DNA of 64,000 bases, taken from Phycisphaeraceae bacterium. GTDB lineage: Bacteria; Planctomycetota; Phycisphaerae; Phycisphaerales; UBA1924. Below the pieces are notes generated by a model that was not told where the DNA came from, did no database searches, and saw only the letters and a list, made by a program, of their open reading frames with translations. Positions 18,196 through 27,081 of the stretch are shown here, in pieces (the stretch's first letter is position 1; each line of letters starts with the position of its first letter). The stretch lies in contig JACKHF010000002.1 in NCBI GenBank assembly GCA_020639155.1, forward strand, positions 868,001-932,000, written 5' to 3'. The position numbers and the translations under genes were made by a program.

Positions 18196-19160
18196 CAAGC
18201 AATGTGCAGAAACCCACCGTGCTGGTTCTGATGGGAGGTCCTGATGCTGAGCGTCCCGTGAGTATTGATTCCGGTACAGCTGTTGCATCGGCACTCCAAG
18301 CCAACGGCACGTTCTCTGTTGAAACCCGCACAATCGATCGTTTGACAGGGGAAGAACTCGCTGCAATGCCGGGGGATGTGATATTCCCAGCACTGCACGG
18401 GCGATACGGTGAGGGCGGTATTCTGCAGGAAACGCTGGAACATGACGGCAGGCCATATGTCGGATCAGGCCCTGCGGCTGCACGTATAGCTATGGACAAA
18501 CTGGCGACACTGCTTGCTGCATCTCGCATTGGGATTCCAACCCTCCCAGCGTGCATCCTCGATGCGCGGGATCTCACCTCAACTGTCGGATATCCATGTG
18601 TTGTCAAGCCTGTCCATGATGGATCGAGCGTCGGGTTGCATATCTGCAGAGATGAAGCCGACTACACACAAGCGATCGCCGAAGTTATTGCTGACAGATT
18701 GAACCACCCCGAGCGGGCATACATGGTTGAGCCGCATGTACAGGGATATGAAATCACTGTTGGCGTGCTTGACGGGAAGGCGCTCCCGCTTATCTGTATT
18801 CGGCCAGCGTCAGGCGTGTATGACTATGAAGCAAAGTACATCCGCAACGACACCGTCTATGACATCGGGCCTCCGCTTGAAGATAATCTGACACAAACGC
18901 TGTCTAGTAGAGCTGTTTCACTGTGCAGAGAGATCGGGGTGCGAGATCTTGCTCGCGTGGACTTCATGGTAGGAACAGCAGGCCCGTGGCAGGGCGGGGC
19001 GTGGCTGCTCGAACTGAACACGATGCCCGGGTTTACCAGCCACTCGCTTGTGCCCAAGGCTGCGCAGCATGTCGGCATCTCATTCGAAATGCTGGTGACA
19101 CAACTGGTGTCCATGGCTCTCCATCGCACAAATCCGGTTTCGTCGCCCGTTAATGCCTGA
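18192..19160 (+). CDS. ddl: D-alanine--D-alanine ligase
   Basis: This ATP-grasp enzyme joins two D-Ala residues for the peptidoglycan stem peptide. The 322-residue product has VLMGGPDAERPVSIDSG at the N-terminus, FPALHGRYGEGGILQ, VKPVHDGSSVG, the ATP-grasp core GYEITVGVLDG, and ELNTMPGFTSHSLVPKAA near the end. The ATG at 18192 overlaps the murB stop as ATGA; the longer frame from 18009 lies inside murB and is not used. It is the third gene of the cluster. Confidence 0.95.
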   Translation: MTSNVQKPTVLVLMGGPDAERPVSIDSGTAVASALQANGTFSVETRTIDRLTGEELAAMPGDVIFPALHGRYGEGGILQETLEHDGRPYVGSGPAAARIAMDKLATLLAASRIGIPTLPACILDARDLTSTVGYPCVVKPVHDGSSVGLHICRDEADYTQAIAEVIADRLNHPERAYMVEPHVQGYEITVGVLDGKALPLICIRPASGVYDYEAKYIRNDTVYDIGPPLEDNLTQTLSSRAVSLCREIGVRDLARVDFMVGTAGPWQGGAWLLELNTMPGFTSHSLVPKAAQHVGISFEMLVTQLVSMALHRTNPVSSPVNA

Positions 19161-19225
19161 CTTTGGCTCAAACTTCAGCATTCTCATCGCACACGCCGAC
19201 ATAGCTGGTTTGAGAGGAGGCTTGC

Positions 19226-20215
19226 GTGGCCAAACGCGCATCGAAGTCAAAGTCGTCATCCCGGTCTGGCGCAGCATCACGATCGGCAAAGCCCGCGAAG
19301 AAAAAACTTGCGGACACCGACACACGTTGGTGGGTTCCGAGTTTCAGCGTGGTCACAAGCTCGATCGTGATCGCTATCCTGTGCGCTGCCATCCTGTTTG
19401 GTCTTCCTTCGCTTGAGCATCGTACGTCAAAGCGCCTTGCCTCCGCCGGTGTGCTTCCAACCATCGACTGGCCTGTCTCACCCCAAATGACAGATGCGTC
19501 CGGCGTGCCTCAAACATGGATGCTTCCTGAGCACAAGGAGCATCTGATGGGGCTGGTACGGAGAACCATTCTGGATCATGCTGCACGCAATACCTACGAC
19601 CCCATTGATGGGTCACTCCTGCGAGACATCAGCACCATGCTCTTTGACACAGGGTGGTTTCTTTCGGCACCAAGAGTGGAGCGTGAGAAGGAAGGCAGAG
19701 TTCGAATCTCGGGGCACTGGCGAGCTCCCGGTGCGGTCGTAAGATACAAGGGACGCGATCATCTGGTGTCATTGACCGGTGAACTCCTCCCCTACTCATA
19801 TGACGCTGGCACATCACAGTTCCATTGCATTCATGGACTCACACAACCGATGCCGACACATGACGACGGTTCGTTGGCCTATGGCAAGCGATGGCAGAGC
19901 CCCGAGTTGAAAGCGAGTCTTGAACTGCTCAAAGCTTTACAGACTGCGACATACTTCCATCAGATTATCGGCATTGAAGCAAGCAACTTCACATCTGGAA
20001 ACGATCGCGGTCAGCTTGTTCTGCTGACAGATGAAGGAAATCGCGTCGTCTGGGGTGTCCCATTCGACCTGAATGGCGCTCCGCTTGGCGAGCGTCCCTC
20101 AAAGGAAAAAATGGAAACCCTCCAATACCTCTACGAAGCATCCGGACGGATCGATCAGGGCCTGAAGGAAATCAACATCACCCGGTTCCAACCAACTCGA
20201 CGGAACATTCCCTGA
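19226..20215 (+). CDS. FtsQ/DivIB-like cell-division protein (probable)
   Basis: The 329-residue protein has a Lys/Ser-rich cytoplasmic N-terminus, one membrane helix (about 43-62) and a large extracytoplasmic domain. Within it, the stretch GWFLSAPRVEREKEGRVRIS followed by VVRYKGRDHLVSLTGELLP has the shape of FtsQ, where a POTRA domain is followed by a beta domain containing 'LVDxxGxVL'. Topology and the position right after murB-ddl, where ftsQ normally sits, support this. The start is GTG 19226 behind a strong GAGGAGG. FtsQ would link peptidoglycan synthesis to the division complex, but no ftsA or ftsZ follows. The assignment is by topology and context, not by strong sequence match. Confidence 0.65.
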   Translation: MAKRASKSKSSSRSGAASRSAKPAKKKLADTDTRWWVPSFSVVTSSIVIAILCAAILFGLPSLEHRTSKRLASAGVLPTIDWPVSPQMTDASGVPQTWMLPEHKEHLMGLVRRTILDHAARNTYDPIDGSLLRDISTMLFDTGWFLSAPRVEREKEGRVRISGHWRAPGAVVRYKGRDHLVSLTGELLPYSYDAGTSQFHCIHGLTQPMPTHDDGSLAYGKRWQSPELKASLELLKALQTATYFHQIIGIEASNFTSGNDRGQLVLLTDEGNRVVWGVPFDLNGAPLGERPSKEKMETLQYLYEASGRIDQGLKEINITRFQPTRRNIP

Positions 20216-20293
20216 TCCGCATCTGCATTGGATGGGGCCTATCTGTGGCGTGGGCTTCTATCATTCAGCGCATCCCGTGCGCAATGCGATCTC

Positions 20294-21181
20294 ATGGAAG
20301 AAGAACAACAACCAACTCCAAGTATCTCTGAAAGCGTTGCTGAAACGCCAAGTGCTGTCGCTGCACCTGAGACCGCGGAGCCCCAGTGCGCCATAGCATC
20401 CAATGATCAAGAGAAGGACGAGATTCTTGCGTTCCCGCGGAATGACAAGTGGAATCATCGTCGAGGCGAACCACGTGTGTTTGCACTCGTCTGGACGTGC
20501 TATCTTCTCCTGACAACAGTCATGGGATTTGCACGTCTCGGTCAGGCACCGCTTGATGTGAACGAGTATCGTCCGTCGGCAAGAATCATGATGGTTGGGG
20601 TTGCTGTCGGCATCGCAATGCTCTGGCCGATGGTTCGACTCAGCCAGATGTGCCCGGTCGATGGTGGCATTGCCACGGTTCGCCGCGACCTGCCGATCAT
20701 TCTGATTCCGATGCAGGCAATGCTCTGGCCACAAATCTGGCTGGGACGATGGACAGTTGGGCAGATCGGCATTACCGCGTGCGCTCTTCTTGTGTGGACG
20801 TTTGCCATTGGCGGCTTGCTTGCAGTTGCACTCGGCAGGCGATACAGAGCGAGCACCCAACAATCCATACAACCCATCATCCGTACTCCCCATTGGGTAT
20901 GGATGCCAGCCATCATTGCGCTCACCGCCGTTGTGCCGCTTGTACAACTGCTCGGGTGGAACACGCGGTACGCGATGATGTCGCCATACACAGCAGTATT
21001 ACACCCCTTGCGGAACGAATGGACACAGCACGCACAAGCTGTCACTCCGGCAGACTGGACACAGCTTGTCTTCATACTCATTGTCGCGATGTTGTGCTGG
21101 ATATTGGCGTATGTCATGCCTGTCCAGACCTCCGGACAGGTCACTGGGGTGCCGGTGGCACGCAGGGCCGAGAGCGACTAA
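20294..21181 (+). CDS. Hypothetical six-helix membrane protein
   Basis: I do not recognise the family. The frame opens at 20228; the ATG at 20294 (MEEEQQPTPS) gives about 295 residues with an acidic, proline-rich cytoplasmic N-terminus of about 60 residues and six hydrophobic segments. There is no catalytic motif that I can see. It lies 78 bases after the ftsQ-like gene and may be the last gene of that operon, since a strong hairpin follows. Confidence 0.72.
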   Translation: MEEEQQPTPSISESVAETPSAVAAPETAEPQCAIASNDQEKDEILAFPRNDKWNHRRGEPRVFALVWTCYLLLTTVMGFARLGQAPLDVNEYRPSARIMMVGVAVGIAMLWPMVRLSQMCPVDGGIATVRRDLPIILIPMQAMLWPQIWLGRWTVGQIGITACALLVWTFAIGGLLAVALGRRYRASTQQSIQPIIRTPHWVWMPAIIALTAVVPLVQLLGWNTRYAMMSPYTAVLHPLRNEWTQHAQAVTPADWTQLVFILIVAMLCWILAYVMPVQTSGQVTGVPVARRAESD

Positions 21182-21194
21182 CATACCCACTTGT

Positions 21195-21247
21195 CAGCCC
21201 CGGCACGCGTGTCACGACGACAGACACCACCCCGGGGCTGTATTGTT
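21195..21247 (+). terminator. Long GC-rich hairpin between the membrane-protein gene and greA
   Basis: CAGCCCCGG (21195-21203) pairs perfectly with CCGGGGCTG (21232-21240). A nested GTGTC/GACAC stem lies inside the loop, and TATTGTT follows. It is either the terminator of the mur/ftsQ-like operon or a leader structure of greA. Confidence 0.55.
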
Positions 21248-21292
21248 GGACTGGCGTTGTCTCAAACGCCACGATTTGGTTCGGAGTTGAGC

Positions 21293-21760
21293 ATGGAACT
21301 ACTCACAGCTGAAGAGAAATCTCGTCTTGAAGCACGCGTGAAGGATCTCATTGCAAATCGTTCCGTCATTACTGCGCGCATCGAGGAAGCCCGCGCACTT
21401 GGCGATCTCAAGGAGAATGCCGAGTATCACTCAGCCCGTGAACAACAGGGGCTTGAGGAGGCTGAGATCAGGCGGATTGAGGATCGTCTCAAGAACGCCA
21501 ACGTTGTTGATACGAACACCGCAAACGAAGCGGGCGTCGTGTTCCTTGGGTCGATGGTCAAGCTGCGCGATATGGACACGGACGAGGTAGATGTGTTCAA
21601 ACTCGTTGGCGAGTTCTCAGATGATGACCCTGATGACTATGACGAGGTTACAGTGACCAGCCCAATGGGTGAAGCGCTCATGAAAGCAAGAGTCGGCGAA
21701 ACAATTCGATTCAATGCTCCACGCGGCGTCAAGAAGTTTGAGATTGTTGCATTGCTGTGA
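21293..21760 (+). CDS. greA: Transcription elongation factor GreA
   Basis: This 155-residue protein rescues backtracked RNA polymerase by stimulating transcript cleavage. The N-terminal coiled coil carries the acidic-tip motif ARALGDLKENAEYHSAREQQ, and the C-terminal FKBP-like domain has VTVTSPMGEALMKARVGE. Length matches the family (about 158). ATG 21293 has GGAG six bases upstream; the frame open from 21191 crosses the hairpin and is not used. Confidence 0.96.
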   Translation: MELLTAEEKSRLEARVKDLIANRSVITARIEEARALGDLKENAEYHSAREQQGLEEAEIRRIEDRLKNANVVDTNTANEAGVVFLGSMVKLRDMDTDEVDVFKLVGEFSDDDPDDYDEVTVTSPMGEALMKARVGETIRFNAPRGVKKFEIVALL

Positions 21761-21801
21761 TACACCAGATGTGAGCCTCAGCATTTCATTCATTACAACC
21801 A

Positions 21802-22701
21802 TTGCACATGGGCAGATCGATCGAACGAATCAGGGCGCTCTCCAGACACTGGGGATGGATGATCGCCGAGCATGTCGGCATGCGCCAACCGGAGCCGGTG
21901 CTTGTGCCGACCGGGTCGCTGCCCGAACGTGAAGCATGGGATGCTGCACAGTTCGGTGCATTCTGGTTCGGGCAGGCAACAACACTTCTCAGAGTGAATG
22001 GGACAACAATCCTGACCGACCCGCACTTTGGGGACCGCGCCGGCACGACGGTGTACGGAAGGCAGACAGGTCGAAAGAGATCCACAGCACTTCCAGGATC
22101 GATCGAGGATCTTCCTCAGATCGATGTTGTGCTGCTTAGCCACGCACACATGGACCACTGGCACAAGGCATCGCTCGAGCGTCTCGCGAATAGTCACTCC
22201 AGTGTGGTTATCCCGAAGAACACTCGAAGACTGCTTCCACATCGCGGACGTCACTTCGGGCACATTATGGAACTGGACTGGGAGCACACCGAGTCCGTGT
22301 CAGATCTTGGAATACACGCGCTCCCGTGCAAGCACTGGGGCGCACGATTTCTCCTCGATGTCCATCGTGGATACAACGCATACGTAATCGAAGCCGACAA
22401 CCGGAAGCTTGTATTTGCTGCGGATACCGCAGAGACAGACTCTTTCGACCATCTGAGTGGTATTGACACCGTGATCATGGGTATCGGCAACTACTATGTG
22501 CCATGGGACACCATGCACGCGACACCCGAGCAGGCATCAGCCATGGCTGAACGCATGGGTGCCCGGCGTTTCATGCCTGTGCATCACTCGACATTCCGCG
22601 ATCCCAGCGAGCCAATGAACGAACCGATCGAGCGATTGAAACTCGCCTGGCAGCCCAAGCCAATTATCTGCGAACGCATCGGTGATGTGCATCTCGAATA
22701 A
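21802..22701 (+). CDS. MBL-fold metal-dependent hydrolase (NAPE-PLD/UlaG-like)
   Basis: This is a 299-residue metallo-beta-lactamase-fold hydrolase. The metal-binding motif HAHMDHWH is clear, and further ligands lie in PCKHWGAR, FAADTAE and PVHHSTF. The start LLRVNGTTILTDPHF is typical of the NAPE-PLD/RomA/UlaG branch. Family members act on phospholipid-like or lactone substrates; I cannot name this one. The start is ATG 21802 or 21808. It converges on cardiolipin synthase with four bases between stops; a link in phospholipid turnover is only suggestive. Confidence 0.88.
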   Translation: MHMGRSIERIRALSRHWGWMIAEHVGMRQPEPVLVPTGSLPEREAWDAAQFGAFWFGQATTLLRVNGTTILTDPHFGDRAGTTVYGRQTGRKRSTALPGSIEDLPQIDVVLLSHAHMDHWHKASLERLANSHSSVVIPKNTRRLLPHRGRHFGHIMELDWEHTESVSDLGIHALPCKHWGARFLLDVHRGYNAYVIEADNRKLVFAADTAETDSFDHLSGIDTVIMGIGNYYVPWDTMHATPEQASAMAERMGARRFMPVHHSTFRDPSEPMNEPIERLKLAWQPKPIICERIGDVHLE

Positions 22702-22705
22702 TGTG

Positions 22706-24178
22706 CTACAACAACGGTGCAACAAGCGATGCTGCGTCGTCTGCGAGCCTCTGGTACCACGGACGCCGATTGAGTTCATCGATGTCGAGCATGCGCGTGC
22801 TCTCCTTGTATGACTCAAGTATCGTTCGAAGCTCATGCGTCACGGCACGACCGTGCAGAAGCAGGTTCAGCTCAAAGTTCAGTCGGAATGATCGTCGATC
22901 GAAGTTCCCGGATCCAAAGAGCGCAATGGAATCATCGATAGTGATCGCCTTCACGTGCAGAAGCCCAGGTCTGTGCAGGTGGATCTTTGCACCGACGCGC
23001 AGCAGATCCGCAAAGACAGACTTTGCCGCCGCATTCACAAGCAACGAGTTTGTTCGTTCGGGCACAATAATGTCTAACTTCACGCCAGCAGCAGCGCGAA
23101 GTTTCAATGCAAGCAGCGTTGCCTGGTCAGGAATGAAGTACGGAGTCACCATCACAATGTGATGGTTTGCTTCGTTAATCGCACCGAAGATCACGTTCCG
23201 GAACGCTTCGTTTCGCGTGGCTGGCCCGGACGGCACAGACTGCGAAATGATCGAGCCATCCGGCTTCTGCATCTCCGGAAAGATGCCCTCATCCTGCGGT
23301 ATGTTCCCTGTTTCCGCTGCCCAGTCCTCGCAGAAAAGCATCTGCAGTTGCTGCACCATCGGACCTGTGATCCGTGCGGTTAGATCATGCCATGGACCGA
23401 ATCGCTTCAGCCCGTAGTCCGCATCGCACATGTTCTGCGAGCCCGCGTACGCGATGCTCCCATCGACCACCATCAGCTTGCGATGATTGCGTACGTCAAA
23501 TCGTTGCAGCGGTCGTCGCAACGGTCGTACGGGCAGCGCTTCACGCACTTCGATGCCATTCGATCGCATCGTGTGAGCAAGCCCCTTGAGCATGCGAGCG
23601 CTACCAACACCGTCTACGAGCACCCGGCACCGCACACCGCGCCCAGCCGCGCGCGCGAGCGCTTCTGCAACACGCGCACCGGTCGCATCGCTTCGGAAGA
23701 TGTAGGTGAGCAGATGCACATGGTACTGTGCCTGATCGATGTCATGCACGAGCACATCCACAACCTGCCCGTGATCCTGCACAATGCGGAATGAGTTGCC
23801 CGCCAGCGGCCGTGTCCCGCTGACGTTCGAAGCAAGGTGGAACAGGTCCCGATGCTGCGGCTCAATATCCTCACGTTTCGCTGTATAGGGTTCGATCGCC
23901 TTTGCGTGCGGCGACGACTCAACCATCTCGATCGCTTTTCTATACGCCTTGACTCTCCTGCGCCCAAGCAGTTGGTTCCCCAGCAAAAGATAGATAAAGA
24001 GCCCGGGAATCGGCTGGAACAGCGTGATTGCAAGCCATGTGATCGCTTCGGCAGTATCATGCTTGCGAATGATGACTGGCACGATCAGCACGCGGATCGC
24101 CCACTCGATCACCAGATAGACAACAGCCATGTTGATCGCAAACCCGAACAGGCCGATGGTAAAAAAATGGGCGTTCAT
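22706..24178 (-). CDS. cls: Cardiolipin synthase (two HKD motifs)
   Basis: This membrane enzyme makes cardiolipin from two phosphatidylglycerols. The 490-residue protein has two N-terminal membrane helices (PLDc_N), then the first HKD motif HRKLMVVDG with AYAGSQN and the second HVKAITIDDSIALFGSGNFDRRS. In the second, the aspartate is kept and the following residue differs from the classical HxKxxxxD(x6)G only slightly. Length is normal (about 480). No strong ribosome site is seen before the ATG. Confidence 0.93.
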   Translation of the reverse strand: MNAHFFTIGLFGFAINMAVVYLVIEWAIRVLIVPVIIRKHDTAEAITWLAITLFQPIPGLFIYLLLGNQLLGRRRVKAYRKAIEMVESSPHAKAIEPYTAKREDIEPQHRDLFHLASNVSGTRPLAGNSFRIVQDHGQVVDVLVHDIDQAQYHVHLLTYIFRSDATGARVAEALARAAGRGVRCRVLVDGVGSARMLKGLAHTMRSNGIEVREALPVRPLRRPLQRFDVRNHRKLMVVDGSIAYAGSQNMCDADYGLKRFGPWHDLTARITGPMVQQLQMLFCEDWAAETGNIPQDEGIFPEMQKPDGSIISQSVPSGPATRNEAFRNVIFGAINEANHHIVMVTPYFIPDQATLLALKLRAAAGVKLDIIVPERTNSLLVNAAAKSVFADLLRVGAKIHLHRPGLLHVKAITIDDSIALFGSGNFDRRSFRLNFELNLLLHGRAVTHELRTILESYKESTRMLDIDELNRRPWYQRLADDAASLVAPLL

Positions 24179-24320
24179 GCACAGTATTGTTATGCCTGAT
24201 CATCCACCTCAGCCCGAAAAGCATCCCGCTCAGATCGAGCGCGATTGGTTCTTCACTCCGTCATCCCTCGCGCACACGGGGACCCAGTCAGAGATAGAAA
24301 GAAGCAGGATTTGAACAATA

Positions 24321-24368
24321 GAGAGGTACCGAGGAACACAGAGACAAGAAGCAGAAGAAAGGGAAGGG
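24321..24368. repeat. Purine-rich 'ACAGAGACA' tract
   Basis: The 249-base gap 24179-24427 has no gene I can support. It contains an almost pure AG-rich tract on the plus strand (GAGG...AACACAGAGACAAG...AAGAAAGGGAAGGG). It resembles dispersed 'ACAGAGACACGGAG' tracts that I recall from planctomycete and other genomes; this was not checked. Confidence 0.3.
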
Positions 24369-24427
24369 TTCAAAGCAACAGAAGACCGATACCTTTCGCA
24401 CCGGGGAACTCCCGAAATGGTCATCAG

Positions 24428-25609
24428 TTACGGACACCCAGCCGCATAGGCATTCCCGAAACAGATGTAGTCGAAGATGTTCAGCGAGCCACTGCCATCA
24501 CAGTCCGCATAGGGATTATTTGCAGCATACTCGTTGCCGAAGCAGATGTAATCAAAGATGTTAAGCACACCGCTACCATCGCAATCTGCGTAGCAGAAAT
24601 CAGTCGGCTCCAGTAAAAACGCACGCGATTGTGCGCCACTTTGCACTCCCCAGCCGACGATGCGTCCATCATCAGTGAGGCCGGTTGCGCCGAGCAGTGT
24701 CCATCCCATCGCAGGATCAATCAGTGTGTTCAGATCCGTCATGATGCCGTTTTCCCAGATGAAAGCGCGCGTGTTCGACGTGCCAACAACAACCCCCGCT
24801 TCGTTAACAGCACAGCCGTATGAGAAACCATTTCCAAGCTCTCCAAGATCAACACGGTTTGAGACCTGTCCTGTCGATGAGAGCTCTAGTCGATATGCGT
24901 GCTTGAGTCCACTCGACGTATCTGAGACACCAACCACAAAGCCGGAGTCTGAAATCGCCATTGTCTGTGAGCTTGATCCTCCCAAGGTACCAAGATCGTG
25001 CCTGACACCATTGATCCATGCGCATGAACGCGGCTTCATCTGGCCCGCAGGGATAAACGATCCGACAACAACTCCCGAGTTATTGATGTCGGTTGCCTCG
25101 CTTATCACATCGGTGAACATGCCGAGTGCTGTCAACACGCCGTTTTGATATTGCACCGCAATATCCGAGTGCCAGCCCGCGCCGAACGTGATATCCTGCT
25201 TGCCAACAACAACCCCAAGGTCGTTCATACCTCTTGGTTGGAACGAGCCAATATTCGATGTCGCGCCGGCTGCATCAACCAGCATTGCCTGCGAGCCAAG
25301 CGTGCCAAGCGAAAAGACGATCGCGACTGCGTTGTTGCTGCTATTGACCGCGGAACCGTGCGCGTGCGAGAACCCCGAAACTGCTCCAAACTGCGTTGGT
25401 GTGACATCGTCCCACCGCACAGCGGTAAAGTGTCCAGCAAGATCAAGATCCCAACCAACTACAATGCCATTTTTGTTGATCGCCATCGCAGCGGTCTGCA
25501 CTGTTGGCGTTCCAAGAGCCTTGACAACATACTCCTGCGCGTGAGCGCCAGATACAAGTGCAAAGCAGACAAACCAGGCTTGCACAATGGAGGTGTGTGA
25601 GGGTTTCAT
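24428..25609 (-). CDS. Secreted HAF-repeat protein with C-terminal GC-type dockerin
   Basis: This is an exported protein of about 393 residues. A signal peptide is visible (SIVQAWFVCFALVSGAHAQ). The body holds repeated units ending in 'AINxxGxVVG', with one clear HAF unit HDLGTLGGSSSQTMAISDSG. HAF-repeat proteins are extracellular and of unknown role. The C-terminus has two calcium-loop-like units, DCDGSGVLNIFDYICFGN and DCDGSGSLNIFDYICFGN, ending in AAGCP, like the GC-type dockerin modules of Phycisphaerales. ATG 25609 has GGAG five bases upstream; the longer frame overlaps the cytochrome gene. It is 40 bases downstream of that gene, so probably in the same operon. Confidence 0.85.
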   Translation of the reverse strand: MKPSHTSIVQAWFVCFALVSGAHAQEYVVKALGTPTVQTAAMAINKNGIVVGWDLDLAGHFTAVRWDDVTPTQFGAVSGFSHAHGSAVNSSNNAVAIVFSLGTLGSQAMLVDAAGATSNIGSFQPRGMNDLGVVVGKQDITFGAGWHSDIAVQYQNGVLTALGMFTDVISEATDINNSGVVVGSFIPAGQMKPRSCAWINGVRHDLGTLGGSSSQTMAISDSGFVVGVSDTSSGLKHAYRLELSSTGQVSNRVDLGELGNGFSYGCAVNEAGVVVGTSNTRAFIWENGIMTDLNTLIDPAMGWTLLGATGLTDDGRIVGWGVQSGAQSRAFLLEPTDFCYADCDGSGVLNIFDYICFGNEYAANNPYADCDGSGSLNIFDYICFGNAYAAGCP

Positions 25610-25649
25610 TGGAACTCCATGTATTTGTGTGTGTGAGATCACCACAGGC

Positions 25650-26867
25650 TCAGTCTTCACGACGATGAAAGAACGGTTCTCCTGGTTGCACAGTGTGGCA
25701 CACGGTGCAGGAGTCGATTTTGCCCGGATGGCCCTGATGCACAAGGGCCTGCAGATTGTCGGTTTCAGTCAGTGTCGGAGTGATCGCATGCGGGCTTCCA
25801 TGGCACGAGAGACACGTCACATCGCCATGCCCGCGCGATTCACGAAAGAGCTTCCCCGGTTCCTCGAAATCAAATCCCGGGCGTTGATGGCAACTTCCAC
25901 AGCGGGGCTCGTCAACCCACGGCGTACGGGCTGGATTGCCGACAGCCTTCATGCTGCCATGGCAATCTGTGCAAGTGACATTGTTCGCAAGATGGATATC
26001 GCGCTGGCATTGCGTGCGGATACCTGGATGGCACGCATAGCAACTCTCGTTCAGATATGACACGGCGCCCATATGAGGCGCGTGAGAAGAATGCATCGCA
26101 GATGAAAATGTCGACACACCAAGCTGGCCAGTTGCACCAATCGCAGGGTCGGCATGACAACTCGCACAGAGGATCGGCTCGTTCCCCACAAGCGAAGTGC
26201 CATGATTTGCATCGTGGATCGGCAGCACCATCTGTCCAAGTGTTTTACCCGGTTCGTTGTGGCACAGATTACAGTTAATCTCCCACGACACAGGAACTGT
26301 TGTCTGTGTCTGCGCAACAACCTGCCCCTGCTTTTTCACAGTGATTGTTGCGAGCGGGTATGGGTTCTCGCGCAGATTATCATCGATTGGTGTAATGGGA
26401 ATACCCGTCACGGCATGATCACCGTTGCCCGTGTATGACATCGTGCCGGACATGCCGTTGCCAGTCAGTCCAACATCGGGAGGCAGCACAACCCCATAGA
26501 GCGCCTGCGCGTATGTCCAGAAGTTCGTCTTGTCAGCAGATCGTGTATTTGATGGGATAACATATTCGATCGTGAACTCTGATTCGTTCTTGATAATGTC
26601 GGGATTGTTCCCGCGCTTGATCACCTGCGCGTGGACTGTGTTGAATGGTGGAAGAATGTGCAGTTCGGAGTTGTCCTGCTGCATGCAGTGCATTCCGAGG
26701 TCATTTGCAGCAAACACGACATAGGCCCCGGGTCCGTCAGGATCCTCAAATTGCAACGTGGCCAGCGCAACACTCCCGCAAAGCCCTGTGCCACATACAG
26801 TGAACATCCAGCCAAACTTCGAACGCATCATCGCACGACGCCAACCTGTATTCTGCTTGTAAGCCAT
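25650..26867 (-). CDS. Secreted heptahaem c-type cytochrome
   Basis: This is an exported multihaem cytochrome of about 405 residues. A hydrophobic signal region follows MMRSKFGWMFTVC. The N-terminal half has the sequence ANDLGMHCMQQDNSELHILP, a motif I associate with a family of bacterial multihaem proteins. The C-terminal half has seven CXXCH haem sites (CNLCH, CASCH, CYACH, CTDCH, CGSCH, CLSCH, CTVCH). ATG 26867 is preceded by GGAGGTT and is chosen over the frame opening at 26879. The role is periplasmic or extracellular electron transfer by inference; no matching reductase or porin is nearby. The dockerin protein follows immediately. Confidence 0.86.
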   Translation of the reverse strand: MAYKQNTGWRRAMMRSKFGWMFTVCGTGLCGSVALATLQFEDPDGPGAYVVFAANDLGMHCMQQDNSELHILPPFNTVHAQVIKRGNNPDIIKNESEFTIEYVIPSNTRSADKTNFWTYAQALYGVVLPPDVGLTGNGMSGTMSYTGNGDHAVTGIPITPIDDNLRENPYPLATITVKKQGQVVAQTQTTVPVSWEINCNLCHNEPGKTLGQMVLPIHDANHGTSLVGNEPILCASCHADPAIGATGQLGVSTFSSAMHSSHAPHMGAVSYLNESCYACHPGIRTQCQRDIHLANNVTCTDCHGSMKAVGNPARTPWVDEPRCGSCHQRPGFDFEEPGKLFRESRGHGDVTCLSCHGSPHAITPTLTETDNLQALVHQGHPGKIDSCTVCHTVQPGEPFFHRRED

Positions 26868-27081
26868 GAGAACCTCCAAGACGGGGACCCAGCAACGGGT
26901 TCTATCATGACAACTATGTTACGATATTCTGGCTTGAACATGTGCGCAACATTGTGCAATCAGGTTGAAATGGCCACTCACAATCGCAGATAGGCCTCCA
27001 CTGGCCAACTGCTGTGCGAACGTCCTGCAAACATGCAATCCACACTTTACAGTAGTCTCGATCTGATAACGCGAATTGCAA

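Noticed and set aside
24276..24287. 12-base repeat ACGGGGACCCAG shared with 26881-26892
   Set aside because: Only two copies, too short to separate from chance in 64 kb; no flanking similarity.
24192..24314. 40-codon plus-strand frame in the cls-HAF gap
   Set aside because: No ribosome site, low-complexity product that runs into the AG-rich tract; nothing supports translation.
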